Shown: one piece after another, positions 42,699-51,817 of the stretch | Numbering within the stretch: the first letter of the stretch is position 1 | How the letters are laid out: every line of letters begins with the position of its first letter | Assembly (NCBI GenBank): GCA_035196065.1 | Contig: CP136575.1 | Span: 897,001 to 961,000, forward strand | Reading direction: 5' to 3' | Length of the DNA stretch: 64,000 nucleotides | From: Sphingobium sp. | GTDB taxonomy: Bacteria; Pseudomonadota; Alphaproteobacteria; Sphingomonadales; Sphingomonadaceae | The notes under the pieces: generated by a model | The model's database searches: none | What the model was told of the DNA's origin: nothing | Seen by the model: only the letters and a program-made list of their open reading frames with translations | Position numbers and translations under genes: made by a program

Positions 42699-45575
42699 AT
42701 GATCCGTAAATTGACGCTGGCGCTTGCCGCATCCACAATCGCGCTCTCGGGTGCTGCGGTCGCGCAAAAGGTGCCGGCACCTGCACCGGTAGCGGACCTG
42801 GTCAAGACCGTGAGCATCCCGCACGAGGTGTTCAAGCTTGACAATGGCCTGACCGTCATTGTCCACGAGGACCGCAAGGCGCCGGTTGTTGCAGTGTCGA
42901 TCTGGTACGGCGTCGGATCAAAGCATGAGCCCAAGGGCCAGACGGGTTTTGCCCATCTTTTCGAGCATATCATGTTCAACGGCAGCGAAAATGCCCCCGG
43001 CGACTATTTCCAATATACCAAGCAGATTGGCGCGACCGACCTGAACGGTACGACCTGGCTTGATCGCACCAATTATTTCCAGACGGTGCCGACCGGCGCA
43101 CTCGAATCCGCGCTCTTCCTTGAAAGCGACCGTATGGGCCACCTGCTTGGCGGGTTGACCGAAGAAGCGGTGAAGAACCAGATCGGCGTCGTTTCCAACG
43201 AAAAACGCCAAGGCGACAATCAGCCCTTTGGTCTTGTCGACTATGCCCGCTCGGCTGCGCTTTTTCCCGAAGGCCACCCCTATCATCATGACACGATCGG
43301 CAGCCTTGAGGATCTGTCGGCGGCGAAGCTTGATGATTTCAAACAGTGGTTCAAGGATTTTTACGGGCCCAATAATGCCGTTCTGGTGCTTGCCGGTGAT
43401 GTAAATGCCGCACAAGCTAAGCCGCTGGTTGAAAAATGGTTCGGCGATATCGCGAAGGGTCGCGATGTACCTCCCGTCAATGCGCCGATCACCACGCTCG
43501 ACAAGCCTGTCCGTATCGACATGAAGGACAAGGTGCCGACCACACGCATCTACCGCAACTGGGTTGTTCCGGGTCTTGCTGATCCTGAATTCACTGCGTT
43601 GCGTGCCGGTGCATCGGTGCTTGGTGGCCTCGCAAGCTCACGTCTCGACAATATTCTTGTGCGTGAAGAACAGAAGGCGGTCTCCGTCTCCTCCTTCGTG
43701 CTGCCTTTCGTCCACGGCAGCCTTTTCTGGGTGCAAGCTGATGTGAAGCCCGGCGGCGATGCCGATGCGCTTGCCAAGCGGCTCGATGAAGTCATGGCCG
43801 ATTTCATCGCCAAGGGTCCGACCGCCGATGAGGTCCAGCGCGTTGCGGCAAGCGAGGCTGCTGATCGGATTGACGGCCTTGAACAGGTTGGCGGTTTTGG
43901 CGGCAAGGCCGTCGCTCTGGCTGAAGGTCAACTCTACACGGGCGATTCCAACTATTATAAGAAAGAGCTGGAACGGCTGGCCGCGCTGAAGCCGGAAACC
44001 GTTACGGCCGCAATGCAGAAATGGTTGACCCGCCCGGTGCTCGAAATCCGCGTCACCCCGGGTGAGCGCGAAGCCTATAAGGAAGTCGCCTCGGGCGGCG
44101 GCGCGCGCACCGGAACGCTCTCTGCGCCGGCCTTTTATGTCGCGCCCGGAAGCGACGGGCCGGCGGCTGGCGGCGCAGTAACCGCTGACCGCAGCAAGAT
44201 GCCCGCGCCCGGCACAAATCCTCCGCTGGATTTTCCGGCGGTTGAAACCGGCACTCTGAAAAATGGCATCAAGGTGCATTTCGCGCGCCGTGCTGCTGTC
44301 CCTGCCGTGCGCGTGGCCGTCAGCTTTAACGCTGGCTATGCCGCCGATCCTGTCGACAAGCGCGGCGTATCGAACATCATGGGCAATCTGCTGACCGAAG
44401 GCACCACCAGCCTAACGGCAACCCAGCTGGCCGAAACCGAAGAGCGCCTGGGTGCGGACATCAATGTCAGCTCGACCCAGGATCGCACGATTGCCAGCCT
44501 GCGGGCCGTAAAGCCGAACCTTGCTGCGTCGATCGATCTTCTGGCTGATGTCGTCAAGAACCCGGCTTTCGCGCCCAAGGATCTGGAACGGGTGCGCATC
44601 CAGCAGTTGACGCGGATCGCTGGCGAAAAGAACCAGCCGCAGGGTATCGCGCTGCGCGCGCTGCCGCAGATGATCTTTGGCAAGGCGCATCCCTATGGCG
44701 GACCGCAGACCGGTACCGGCGATGAAGCAGCAGTTCGCCAGCTAACCCGCGAGGATGTCGCCGCATTCCACAATGGCTGGATCCATCCTGCAAAGGCCGA
44801 GATTTTCGTGGTCGGCGACACCAGCCTGAAGGAAATCACGCAACTGCTCAACAAGCAGTTCGGAAAGTGGAAGCCTGAAAGCGCAGCTGCACCTGCAAAG
44901 AATTTCGACGTGGCTCTGCCCGCTCCCAAGGCTCGGGTGATGCTGATCGACCGGCCCAACTCACCGCAGTCGTTCATCCTTGGTGGCAAGGTGCTTGACG
45001 CAAAGGGTAGCGACGACTTGCTCACGCTGCGCAGCGCGAACGAGATTTTCGGCGGCGATTTCACCTCGCGGATCAACATGGACCTGCGTGAAACCAAGGG
45101 CTGGTCCTATGGCGTCCGTTCGGGCGTGGGCGGGAATGAGGATCGAGTGTCCTTCGTCATTCAGGCGCCAGTCCAGACCAACCAGACCGGTCCGTCGCTC
45201 AAAGTGTTGATTGACCAAGCAAAGGATCTGGCGGGTGCCAAGCCGGTGACGAAGGAAGAGCGCGACACAACGGTTGTCAGCAACATTCTGGAACTGCCCG
45301 GTAGCTATGAACAGTCGTCGGCGGTGCTCAACCAGATGCGAGCCGATGCATTGTTCAAGCGTCCGTTCGACTATGCTGAACAGTTGGCTGGCAAGTATCA
45401 GGCGATGACGCCCGAGGCCATGACCGAAACGTTCAAGTCGAAGATCGATATCGACAATATGACCTGGGTTGTTGTGGGCGATGCGGCCAAGGTAAAGCCG
45501 CAGCTTGAGGCGCTGGGATTGCCGATTGAAATGCAGGGTGAAGCTGCTAAGTCTGCTGACACCAATGCAAATTAA
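42699..45575 (+). CDS. M16-family zinc metallopeptidase, two-domain, periplasmic
   Basis: A 958-residue protein with a signal peptide (MIRKLTLALAASTIALSGAAVAQ). The first half has the inverted zinc motif HLFEH (residues 86-90) and the downstream Glu region NQIGVVSNEKRQG; the second half repeats the fold without the zinc motif (FARRAAVPAVRVAVSFNAGY), as usual for pitrilysin-type clamshells. It would degrade peptides in the periplasm. A GAGGAGAG ribosome site precedes the ATG. Confidence 0.93.
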   Translation: MIRKLTLALAASTIALSGAAVAQKVPAPAPVADLVKTVSIPHEVFKLDNGLTVIVHEDRKAPVVAVSIWYGVGSKHEPKGQTGFAHLFEHIMFNGSENAPGDYFQYTKQIGATDLNGTTWLDRTNYFQTVPTGALESALFLESDRMGHLLGGLTEEAVKNQIGVVSNEKRQGDNQPFGLVDYARSAALFPEGHPYHHDTIGSLEDLSAAKLDDFKQWFKDFYGPNNAVLVLAGDVNAAQAKPLVEKWFGDIAKGRDVPPVNAPITTLDKPVRIDMKDKVPTTRIYRNWVVPGLADPEFTALRAGASVLGGLASSRLDNILVREEQKAVSVSSFVLPFVHGSLFWVQADVKPGGDADALAKRLDEVMADFIAKGPTADEVQRVAASEAADRIDGLEQVGGFGGKAVALAEGQLYTGDSNYYKKELERLAALKPETVTAAMQKWLTRPVLEIRVTPGEREAYKEVASGGGARTGTLSAPAFYVAPGSDGPAAGGAVTADRSKMPAPGTNPPLDFPAVETGTLKNGIKVHFARRAAVPAVRVAVSFNAGYAADPVDKRGVSNIMGNLLTEGTTSLTATQLAETEERLGADINVSSTQDRTIASLRAVKPNLAASIDLLADVVKNPAFAPKDLERVRIQQLTRIAGEKNQPQGIALRALPQMIFGKAHPYGGPQTGTGDEAAVRQLTREDVAAFHNGWIHPAKAEIFVVGDTSLKEITQLLNKQFGKWKPESAAAPAKNFDVALPAPKARVMLIDRPNSPQSFILGGKVLDAKGSDDLLTLRSANEIFGGDFTSRINMDLRETKGWSYGVRSGVGGNEDRVSFVIQAPVQTNQTGPSLKVLIDQAKDLAGAKPVTKEERDTTVVSNILELPGSYEQSSAVLNQMRADALFKRPFDYAEQLAGKYQAMTPEAMTETFKSKIDIDNMTWVVVGDAAKVKPQLEALGLPIEMQGEAAKSADTNAN

Positions 45576-45601
45576 CCCCCGAAGCAAATAGGAGAAGGTA
45601 A

Positions 45602-45904
45602 ATGGCAGCAGTAGATGGCGACTGGGATGTCACTGTAAAGAGCCCGATGGGCGACCAGAAGTCGGTGCTTACCATCAATAGCGATGGCGGCAGCTTCACC
45701 GGCAAGATGGCCGGCAGCCTCGGTTCGATGGACATCGCCAGCGGTAGCGTGGACGGCAATACGATCAGCTGGAAGATGGACATGACCGTGCCCATGCCGA
45801 TGACGCTCGATTGCACCGCCACTGTTGATGGCGACAGCATCAGCGGCGAAGTAAAGGCAGGTGCCTTTGGTTCGATGGGTCTTTCGGGCAGCCGCAAGGC
45901 CTGA
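45602..45904 (+). CDS. Small beta-rich protein of unknown function
   Basis: A 100-residue protein without a signal peptide, with repeating Gly/Asp/Ser turns (INSDGGSFTGKMAGSLGSMDIASGSVDG) that suggest a small antiparallel beta sheet or barrel. No family is recognised. It starts 26 bp after the M16 peptidase stop with a GGAGAAGG ribosome site, so it is probably co-expressed. Confidence 0.7.
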   Translation: MAAVDGDWDVTVKSPMGDQKSVLTINSDGGSFTGKMAGSLGSMDIASGSVDGNTISWKMDMTVPMPMTLDCTATVDGDSISGEVKAGAFGSMGLSGSRKA

Positions 45905-45931
45905 TCCGCGCCAAGCGTTTGAAAACAGGAC

Positions 45932-45962
45932 AGGCCGCTTGCCCCAAAAGGGCGAGCGGCCT
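45932..45962 (+). terminator. Hairpin after the M16 peptidase unit
   Basis: AGGCCGCTTGCCC and GGGCGAGCGGCCT form a 13 bp stem with one G-T pair and a CAAAA loop, 28 bp after the stop of the small protein gene. The T tract is weak (TTGTCGT). Confidence 0.6.
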
Positions 45963-46024
45963 TGTCGTATCGGCGTGCCGTGCGTAAGAATTGCCTTTGC
46001 AGATGATTCTGTCGGAGGAGAGAA

Positions 46025-46579
46025 ATGAGCCAGCTTGCATCAGCTTCGCAATTGCGCATGTCATTCGTGCGCTGGGCGCTCGTTGTCGTGCCGGCAATCA
46101 TGCTGCTTGGGTTTTTGTCGGGAACGGTTTCCGGATCGGGTGAGGATAATGCCTGGTTCGCGGAGTTGGTGAAGCCCGAGGCGCAGCCGCCCGGCTGGCT
46201 GTTCGGTGTTGTTTGGCCAATTCTCTATTTGTTGATGGGAATTGCGCTCGCGATCATCCTCAACGCACGTGGTGCGCGGCTGCGCGGCATTGCCATCGGC
46301 CTGTTCCTGCTCCAACTCGCGCTGAACCTTTTCTGGTCGCCTTTATTCTTTGGCCGCCACGAAGTCAGCGCTGCCTTTTACCTACTGCTGGCAATCTGGA
46401 TTTCCGCGCTGGTGACGACGTTGGTTTTCGGCCGTATCCGCGCGCTGGCGGCGTGGCTAATGGTCCCTTATCTCGCCTGGCTTAGCTTTGCCGCGATCCT
46501 CAATTACCAGATCGATCAATTGAACCCGGATGCAGAGCGCCTATATGTTCCTGCAGCCTCTTCCGAAATCGGAGTTTGA
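46025..46579 (+). CDS. tspO: TspO/MBR-family membrane protein
   Basis: A 184-residue protein with five membrane helices. TspO signatures are present: PPGWLFGVVWPILYLLMG, NLFWSPLFFG and WLMVPYLAWLSFAAILNYQI. In alphaproteobacteria TspO binds porphyrins and tunes photosynthesis or stress genes; no tetrapyrrole gene lies nearby. The GGAGGAGAG ribosome site is strong. The next gene starts 3 bp after its stop. Confidence 0.92.
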   Translation: MSQLASASQLRMSFVRWALVVVPAIMLLGFLSGTVSGSGEDNAWFAELVKPEAQPPGWLFGVVWPILYLLMGIALAIILNARGARLRGIAIGLFLLQLALNLFWSPLFFGRHEVSAAFYLLLAIWISALVTTLVFGRIRALAAWLMVPYLAWLSFAAILNYQIDQLNPDAERLYVPAASSEIGV

Positions 46580-46582
46580 CCC

Positions 46583-46879
46583 ATGCAGAGCGACAAGCGC
46601 ATTTTTGACGATCTTTCGAAATTCATGAACGGCGTTGCCGGAACGGTTGCGGGTATGGGGCGTGAGGCTGAGGCCGGCTTTCGCGAACGCACGCGCGAAT
46701 GGGTTGCTGGTATGGATCTTGTTAGCCGCGAAGAATTTGACGCGGTAAAGCAGATGGCGGCAACGGCGCGCGCAGAGTCGGAAGAATTGAAGGGCCGTGT
46801 TGCCGCACTGGAGGCTGCGCTCAGCACGGCTTCGGCCGGTTCGGCTGCTCCACGCAAGAAAGCCGCGCCACGCAGCTAA
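46583..46879 (+). CDS. UbiK/BMFP-family accessory factor
   Basis: A 98-residue protein. The BMFP core (about residues 1-80) has MQSDKRIFDDLSKFMNGVAGT, an amphipathic helix, and the coiled coil EFDAVKQMAATARAESEELKGRVAALEAAL; a Lys/Arg/Ala tail follows. In gammaproteobacteria UbiK helps aerobic ubiquinone synthesis in a complex with UbiJ. It is probably co-transcribed with tspO. Confidence 0.75.
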   Translation: MQSDKRIFDDLSKFMNGVAGTVAGMGREAEAGFRERTREWVAGMDLVSREEFDAVKQMAATARAESEELKGRVAALEAALSTASAGSAAPRKKAAPRS

Positions 46880-46894
46880 GCCCGCCGCGCGGCC

Positions 46895-46937
46895 TTATCC
46901 ACAGATCGCCCACAGACTAATGCGCCGTTTCGGCGCA
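46895..46937. other. DnaA-box-like site and hairpin between ubiK-like and ybjN-like genes
   Basis: A perfect TTATCCACA (46895-46903) lies 16 bp after the ubiK-like stop. A hairpin TGCGCC-GTTTC-GGCGCA follows at 46921-46937, and AT-rich sequence precedes the next start. One box does not make an origin; the hairpin may serve as a weak terminator. Confidence 0.3.
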
Positions 46938-47000
46938 GGTCTATTGCGCGCGAGTCCGTCGAAGGGCATTTACGGAATATAACATAGTAATAGGGCCGTA

Positions 47001-47513
47001 ATGCGCGATCAGGACGAAGATTTTGCCGAGTTCGAGCGCGAAGAAACCGCGCCGCTCGATATGTTGGCCGCGCTGTTCGATGCCCGCGGCTGGGAATTTG
47101 AGCCTGTAAGCGACGAAGAAGTAAGCGCCGAGTTCAAGGGCAGCTGGACCAGCTATCAGATCCGGGCGATCTGGCGTGAAGAAGACAATGCCCTGCAATT
47201 ACTCGTGATGCCGGACGTCACCGTGCCGAGCGACAAGCGCGACGCCGTTTACAAGGCGCTCGGGCTGATCAACGAACAACTATGGATTGGCCATTTCGAT
47301 CTCTGGTCATCGAACGGGTTACTGCTTTTCCGCCATGGCAGCCTGTTGCCGCCCAATGGTTTGCTGGGAATCGATCAGGCGCAGACGATCATCGATGTTG
47401 CGCTCGATGAATGTGAGCGTTTTTACCCGGTGTTCCAGTTCATCATCTGGGGCGGCAAGACCCCAGAAGAAGCTTTGGTCGCCGCTTTGGTCGAAACCCA
47501 CGGCGAAGCCTGA
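47001..47513 (+). CDS. YbjN-domain protein
   Basis: A 170-residue acidic protein with a YbjN fold: the central LQLLVMPDVTVPSDKRDAVYKALGLINEQLWIGHFDL segment, and the C-terminal ERFYPVFQFIIWGGKTPEEALVAAL typical of alphaproteobacterial YbjN/sensory chaperone-like proteins. It resembles type III chaperone folds and has no known enzyme role. The N-terminal 20 residues are very acidic. Confidence 0.8.
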   Translation: MRDQDEDFAEFEREETAPLDMLAALFDARGWEFEPVSDEEVSAEFKGSWTSYQIRAIWREEDNALQLLVMPDVTVPSDKRDAVYKALGLINEQLWIGHFDLWSSNGLLLFRHGSLLPPNGLLGIDQAQTIIDVALDECERFYPVFQFIIWGGKTPEEALVAALVETHGEA

Positions 47514-47540
47514 TCTTCGCTATATTTGGGGCGGTAGCGC

Positions 47541-47954
47541 TTAATCGCGTTTCAGCAGATAGTGCAGATAGGCCATGGCGGTCGGTTTTGCCGGATCATC
47601 CTGCCAAGCGCGGGCTTCGACATTGGCCATCGTCCGGCCAAGTCGTACGATTTCACCCACGGCATAGGTCGTTTGGGGAAGGCCGCCCCGCATGAAATCG
47701 ATTGTCACATTGACCTGCTTGTAACGGGTATCATGATCGCCGCGCTGGTGCAGCGCATGCTGGACAGCAGCCACCGCTGCCATTTCCAGCAAGCCGGAAA
47801 TCGCACCTCCATGCAGGAAGCCGGGGCGTCCCTGCACCTTATTGGCAAAAGGCATTTCGATCAGCGGTGCGCCATTATGTAGCCCGATGATCGCCATGTC
47901 GAGCGCCCGGGCGTAGGGTGGCAGTTGCGCTCTAGTTAAGGGTTGTGTGCTCAT
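47541..47954 (-). CDS. PaaI-family hotdog thioesterase
   Basis: A 137-residue acyl-CoA thioesterase-like protein with the hotdog core GRPGFLHGGAISGLLEMAAVAAVQ, the HGG...E region corresponding to the catalytic segment, and the NVTIDFMRGGLPQTTYAVGEI strand. The substrate is not predictable. It overlaps the upstream thioesterase gene by 4 bp, so the two are translationally coupled. Confidence 0.85.
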   Translation of the reverse strand: MSTQPLTRAQLPPYARALDMAIIGLHNGAPLIEMPFANKVQGRPGFLHGGAISGLLEMAAVAAVQHALHQRGDHDTRYKQVNVTIDFMRGGLPQTTYAVGEIVRLGRTMANVEARAWQDDPAKPTAMAYLHYLLKRD

Positions 47955-48418
47955 CCTAGACGATCCCCCACCCGAATGAAGGTGCCGCTGACATGGGCCA
48001 GAGGCTCGTCAATATTGCCATTATGCGCGACACCGCGGACAAAGCCGACGCTGTGGGTCAGGTGATAGCAGACGCCCCGGCCAAAAACCCGTGCGCCTTT
48101 TGGTGATGGACGCAGATAATCGACGCGCAGGTCCATCGTTACCTGCGGCCTGAATTCGTTGAGGCGTGTCCAGATCGCCATGCTCGTCGCATTATCCATC
48201 AGGCTGATCACCACGGCTGAGGCGAGAACCCCAGTATCGGGGTCGCCGACCAGTTCCTCGCGCCAATTGAGCGACAGTTCAACCCAATCATTGCCGTGGC
48301 CGACATAATCCATGCCAAGGAATCCGCCATGCCCGGCCGTGCCCATGAACCTTATAGCAAGTTCGGGATTGAACCCGCCCTGCTCGGCGGCCAACTCGGC
48401 GATTGATTTCTCTTTCAT
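47951..48418 (-). CDS. PaaI-family hotdog thioesterase, first of two
   Basis: A 155-residue protein with the hotdog fold: a VELSLNWREELVGDPDTGVLASAVVISLMDNATSMAIW core and the MDLRVDYLRPSPKGARVFGRG strand. In this copy the catalytic region lacks the HGG of its partner, so the pair may form a hetero-oligomer with different roles. The start at 48418 gives MKEKSIAELAAEQGGF; more codons are open upstream but run toward the LexA box. Confidence 0.83.
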   Translation of the reverse strand: MKEKSIAELAAEQGGFNPELAIRFMGTAGHGGFLGMDYVGHGNDWVELSLNWREELVGDPDTGVLASAVVISLMDNATSMAIWTRLNEFRPQVTMDLRVDYLRPSPKGARVFGRGVCYHLTHSVGFVRGVAHNGNIDEPLAHVSGTFIRVGDRLG

Positions 48419-48474
48419 AGCGCTGACCCTATCGGTGCGGCGACATGCTGCCAAGCCAGAAAGGGCTTTATCTT

Positions 48475-48489
48475 GTTCTTCCTTCGTTC
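48475..48489 (+). promoter_or_regulatory. LexA (SOS) box of mmcB
   Basis: GTTCTTCCTTCGTTC matches the alphaproteobacterial LexA consensus GTTC-N7-GTTC exactly. It ends 12 bp before the mmcB ATG. In Caulobacter mmcB is also under LexA control, so DNA damage is expected to induce this gene. Confidence 0.85.
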
Positions 48490-48501
48490 TAATTCGTGGT
48501 T

Positions 48502-48987
48502 ATGGCAAGCGTATCCTCCATTCCCGCAATCGATTCGGCAGCGGTCGCCCGCGGAGTCAGCCGCCTATTCCTGCGTAACCAGATCATGGTGCAACCCGAA
48601 GTGGCGCTGCGCAACAATCGGCGTGCTGATCTGATGGGGCTTAACGCCAAGGGAGAGGTGATCATTGTCGAGATTAAGGTCTCGCGTTCCGATCTGCTCG
48701 GCGACCAGAAATGGCCCGAATATCTGGATTATTGTGACCGTTTCTTCTGGGCGGTGCCCGCAGGTTTCGATCATGCGCCGATCGAGGGCGAGGGATTTTT
48801 GCCGGCGCGGACCGGATTGATTGTCGCGGATGCCTATGGCGCTGAAATCATCCGTCCGGCTGCACTTGCGCCGCTGGCACCCGCGCGCCGCAAGGTCGAG
48901 GTGCAACGCCTTGCCCATATTGCAATGCGCCGCTTGATGGTCATTGTCGATCCCGACATGGCGTTGAACAAGCAATGGGCGGAGTGA
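48502..48987 (+). CDS. mmcB: MmcB-family DNA repair protein
   Basis: A 161-residue protein with a PD-(D/E)xK-like nuclease core: RNNRRADLMGLNAKGEVIIVEIKVSRSDLLGDQKWPEYLDYCDRFFWAVP, in which Asp, Glu and Lys (RADLM...EIKVS) fit the nuclease motif. MmcB proteins protect against mitomycin-type damage. The ATG at 48502 was preferred over the GTG at 48496. A perfect LexA box lies just upstream. Confidence 0.88.
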   Translation: MASVSSIPAIDSAAVARGVSRLFLRNQIMVQPEVALRNNRRADLMGLNAKGEVIIVEIKVSRSDLLGDQKWPEYLDYCDRFFWAVPAGFDHAPIEGEGFLPARTGLIVADAYGAEIIRPAALAPLAPARRKVEVQRLAHIAMRRLMVIVDPDMALNKQWAE

Positions 48988-49020
48988 AGCTACCCCGCCC
49001 GCTCTTTTCGGTGCGCAGGA

Positions 49021-50949
49021 TTACCCCTTCGGAACATACCAGATAGGCGATGTGTAGGCGCGTTCCTGTGACTTCAGTTCAGCGTTCGCCGGCAATTTGG
49101 CGCCATAACGTATGCGATCAAACAGTACCCAGCGCGGGGTCGGGATTTCGAGCACGCGGACATAGTAAAAGGCGCGCTGGGCCGGGTTGAATTCCGGGTC
49201 GCTCCAAACGGTCCGCAGTTCAGGTGCGCCAATACTGTTGCTGTAGCTTGCCTTGGTAATATCGACTGTATCACCCACCGGTGTCAGCTTGCCGCCGATC
49301 AGCTTGCGCTTTTCGGGTGAAGACCAGCTGACATCGAATATCCGTTCCTGCATTTTGCCTGACGCATCGACCCAGCCTTTGACTACCTGCACCCGATCGA
49401 GATTGGCGCCATCGGGGTCTTTCAGTGCAGAAATCAGGAAGCTAGGTTTGCCGCGGCCGGGTTTCAAATCTGCACCCATTGGAACGCCACGGGCATAGCC
49501 GTTCTTGACCCAATCGCCCACCCAGTCTTTGCTAGTAAAATCCCATCCACCAAAGACACGCACCTGCATCCGCGGGCCGGTGGTCGCATAGACCTCGCGG
49601 CGCATCATCGCATCGAATATCGCTGCGCGAGTGTTCGCAGTTGCCCAGACCGCAGCATAACCACCTGCCAGATAATGCCAGCCAATACGCCCTGCACGGG
49701 TGCCCAGATTTTGCGGATCAGATGCACGCCGCGCATTGGGTTCGCCGCCCGAATGCTTGCCGAAAAAATTATCCTCGTCACCTGTGGCGAGTGCGGTGTG
49801 ACTGTCGGTAGAACCGATCATGCCGAGCTTATATGGATTGACGCCGGTTTTCGCTTCGATTGCCAGTCCGCGCTTCAAGGCTTCACGCACATAATCGCCG
49901 CCCAGCATGTTGGGCGTCTTGGCGCGCTGCATGGTCAGATTGCCGGTGTCCCACCCGGCGTCGCCAAATCCTGCAAATTCGTCATTGGGTGAGAGAAAGG
50001 GATGGCTTTCGCTGTCGCCCTTGATCTGCGTCACTTCGACCAGCGGTTCACGTGAAGCTCTGCGACGTGCATAATCTGCCGTCATCGGTCCGCCGCCAGG
50101 GCCGACCATTTCAAACATCAGTCCGTTCGACACATTGCTATTATGGGGGATAGCCAGCATTTTGCCGCCGGTCTTTTTCTCATAGGTATCCATATAGTCC
50201 CACAATTTGTCGACCGTTTCGGTCTCTTCTGCTGTGGGATCATATGGCAGCACCGTGTCGGCGCGCGGCTTTCCATCGCGGAACATGACGACGCGGTGCA
50301 AATTGTCGCCATTGGGCATCAGCGTATATTCAAAACCCATGAAGGCAGTGAATTTGCCGGGCGTGTTGTAACGTTCGACAATCGCGGTATGCCCTTGCCA
50401 GATCTTGGCCGTGTTCTTTCGTGATTCTTCGCGTGGGAATAATTTCCCAAGACCGCCATCGCCGGCCATGTTGATCAACTCAGCGGTGACGCGCTGCATG
50501 CCTTCGGGCCCTTCGTGCATCATGTCATGCCAGCGCAGCAGCGTTTTGTCCTTGATCATGAAACGCGGCGCTTCATAGAGCGCGCGGGTCGCGCCAAGGC
50601 CGCCCGAATGGTCCGCGATCACAAGGAAGTCGAGCGGGCGGGATAGCTTCGCCTTGATTCCCCAGGTCGAGGTAACTTCTTCGCCGCGCGCAAAGCGCAG
50701 AGCCTCTTCGGGACCAAGCTTCACCCCGAAACCAAAGGCGTCGATCGAATTGGCGGTATGAAGATGTGTGTCGCCCCACAGCAATTTGGTCGCGACGCCA
50801 ATGGTTACTTCGGCGTCATTTGCAGCTTGGACATCGGCAGCGCGGCCGGCCTCACGGCTCTCCGAAAACTTGCCCCAGCCCCAATAAAGCCCCGCTCCGA
50901 CCGCAACCGCTGCAACGGTACCGAGCGCAATATGACGAAAAGATGCCAT
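49021..50949 (-). CDS. DUF3604 protein, PHP-like, membrane-anchored
   Basis: A 642-residue protein with an N-terminal membrane segment (about residues 4-24) and a periplasmic DUF3604 domain. Metal-type motifs of a PHP-like fold are visible: WGDTHLHTANSIDAF (HxH), FLVIADHSG, IPHNSNVSNG and IGSTDSHTALA. Members are thought to be metal hydrolases but no substrate is established. The start at 50949 follows a GGAGATAGGAAA ribosome site; an ATG five codons upstream is also open. Confidence 0.85.
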   Translation of the reverse strand: MASFRHIALGTVAAVAVGAGLYWGWGKFSESREAGRAADVQAANDAEVTIGVATKLLWGDTHLHTANSIDAFGFGVKLGPEEALRFARGEEVTSTWGIKAKLSRPLDFLVIADHSGGLGATRALYEAPRFMIKDKTLLRWHDMMHEGPEGMQRVTAELINMAGDGGLGKLFPREESRKNTAKIWQGHTAIVERYNTPGKFTAFMGFEYTLMPNGDNLHRVVMFRDGKPRADTVLPYDPTAEETETVDKLWDYMDTYEKKTGGKMLAIPHNSNVSNGLMFEMVGPGGGPMTADYARRRASREPLVEVTQIKGDSESHPFLSPNDEFAGFGDAGWDTGNLTMQRAKTPNMLGGDYVREALKRGLAIEAKTGVNPYKLGMIGSTDSHTALATGDEDNFFGKHSGGEPNARRASDPQNLGTRAGRIGWHYLAGGYAAVWATANTRAAIFDAMMRREVYATTGPRMQVRVFGGWDFTSKDWVGDWVKNGYARGVPMGADLKPGRGKPSFLISALKDPDGANLDRVQVVKGWVDASGKMQERIFDVSWSSPEKRKLIGGKLTPVGDTVDITKASYSNSIGAPELRTVWSDPEFNPAQRAFYYVRVLEIPTPRWVLFDRIRYGAKLPANAELKSQERAYTSPIWYVPKG

Positions 50950-51025
50950 TTTCCTATCTCCCATGCGGGAGAACTGCGCTTTTGTCTGGCGATCGTCAAC
51001 ACACTTTAGCGTTGCCTCTATGACG

Positions 51026-51814
51026 CTACGTCAACGGAAACCGCAATGCATGAAGGATCCTCGTTGGCTGCGTATCCTGGAGTTCGGCAAGCCCAATTGC
51101 TTGCATATCGCGCCCACTTTTTGATTCGATGGCATAGGTCCCGAACACGCGGTCCCACAGGCTTAAGGCAAAGCCGTAATTGCTTTGTTGCTCGCCTAAT
51201 TCGGTGCTGTGGTGGACAAGATGCATGTCCGGCGTAACCAGCAGACGGCGCAGCCAGCGGTCGAGCCTAGGCGGCAATTCGATATTGCCATGATTGAATG
51301 CGGCATTGGCCGTAAGCCACGCCTCGAACGCAAGGATGACGAATGCAGGGGTACCGAGCAGGATGACCCATGCCGCCTTCCAGAGCAATGACACAGCGAT
51401 TTCGAAAGGGTGAAAGCGGATCGCGGTGGACACATCAAGATCGGGGTCCGCGTGGTGCACCTTGTGCATCCGCCAGAGTATCGGCACGCGGTGCATGAGC
51501 AGATGTTGCAGCCACATCGCGAAATCGAGCATGATAAAGGCAAGCCCGACTTCGGCCCAAATTGGCAAGTCGACCAGTCGCAACAGGCCGATCCCTTCGC
51601 TTTCGGCCCAGAGCGACGCAGCCGGCAGGGTGACGAGCAGCGAAAGCACTCTGATGGTTGCCCGGTTGCTGACGAAAAGCAGTGCTCCGGTGCTCCAGCG
51701 CCACGCCCGGTCAAATCGCAGCACCCGCCGCGGCCAGATAAGTTCGGCCAAGGCGGCGAGCGCAAAAATGGAGGCGGGTCCCAGCAGCAGTGGCAGCAGG
51801 CCCGCCTCTGTCAT
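51026..51814 (-). CDS. Sterol desaturase/fatty acid hydroxylase family protein
   Basis: A 262-residue membrane di-iron enzyme with four or five helices and the three His boxes: HLLMH, HKVHH and HLVHH, plus a further His in IRFHPFE. It inserts oxygen into a lipid or isoprenoid; the substrate is unknown. It lies 3 bp after the Old Yellow Enzyme gene, so they are probably co-transcribed. Confidence 0.88.
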   Translation of the reverse strand: MTEAGLLPLLLGPASIFALAALAELIWPRRVLRFDRAWRWSTGALLFVSNRATIRVLSLLVTLPAASLWAESEGIGLLRLVDLPIWAEVGLAFIMLDFAMWLQHLLMHRVPILWRMHKVHHADPDLDVSTAIRFHPFEIAVSLLWKAAWVILLGTPAFVILAFEAWLTANAAFNHGNIELPPRLDRWLRRLLVTPDMHLVHHSTELGEQQSNYGFALSLWDRVFGTYAIESKSGRDMQAIGLAELQDTQPTRILHALRFPLT

Positions 51815-51817
51815 GGA

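Noticed and set aside
46895-46903. Replication origin at the DnaA box
   Set aside because: Only one box is present and no typical origin-flanking genes or box cluster occur nearby.
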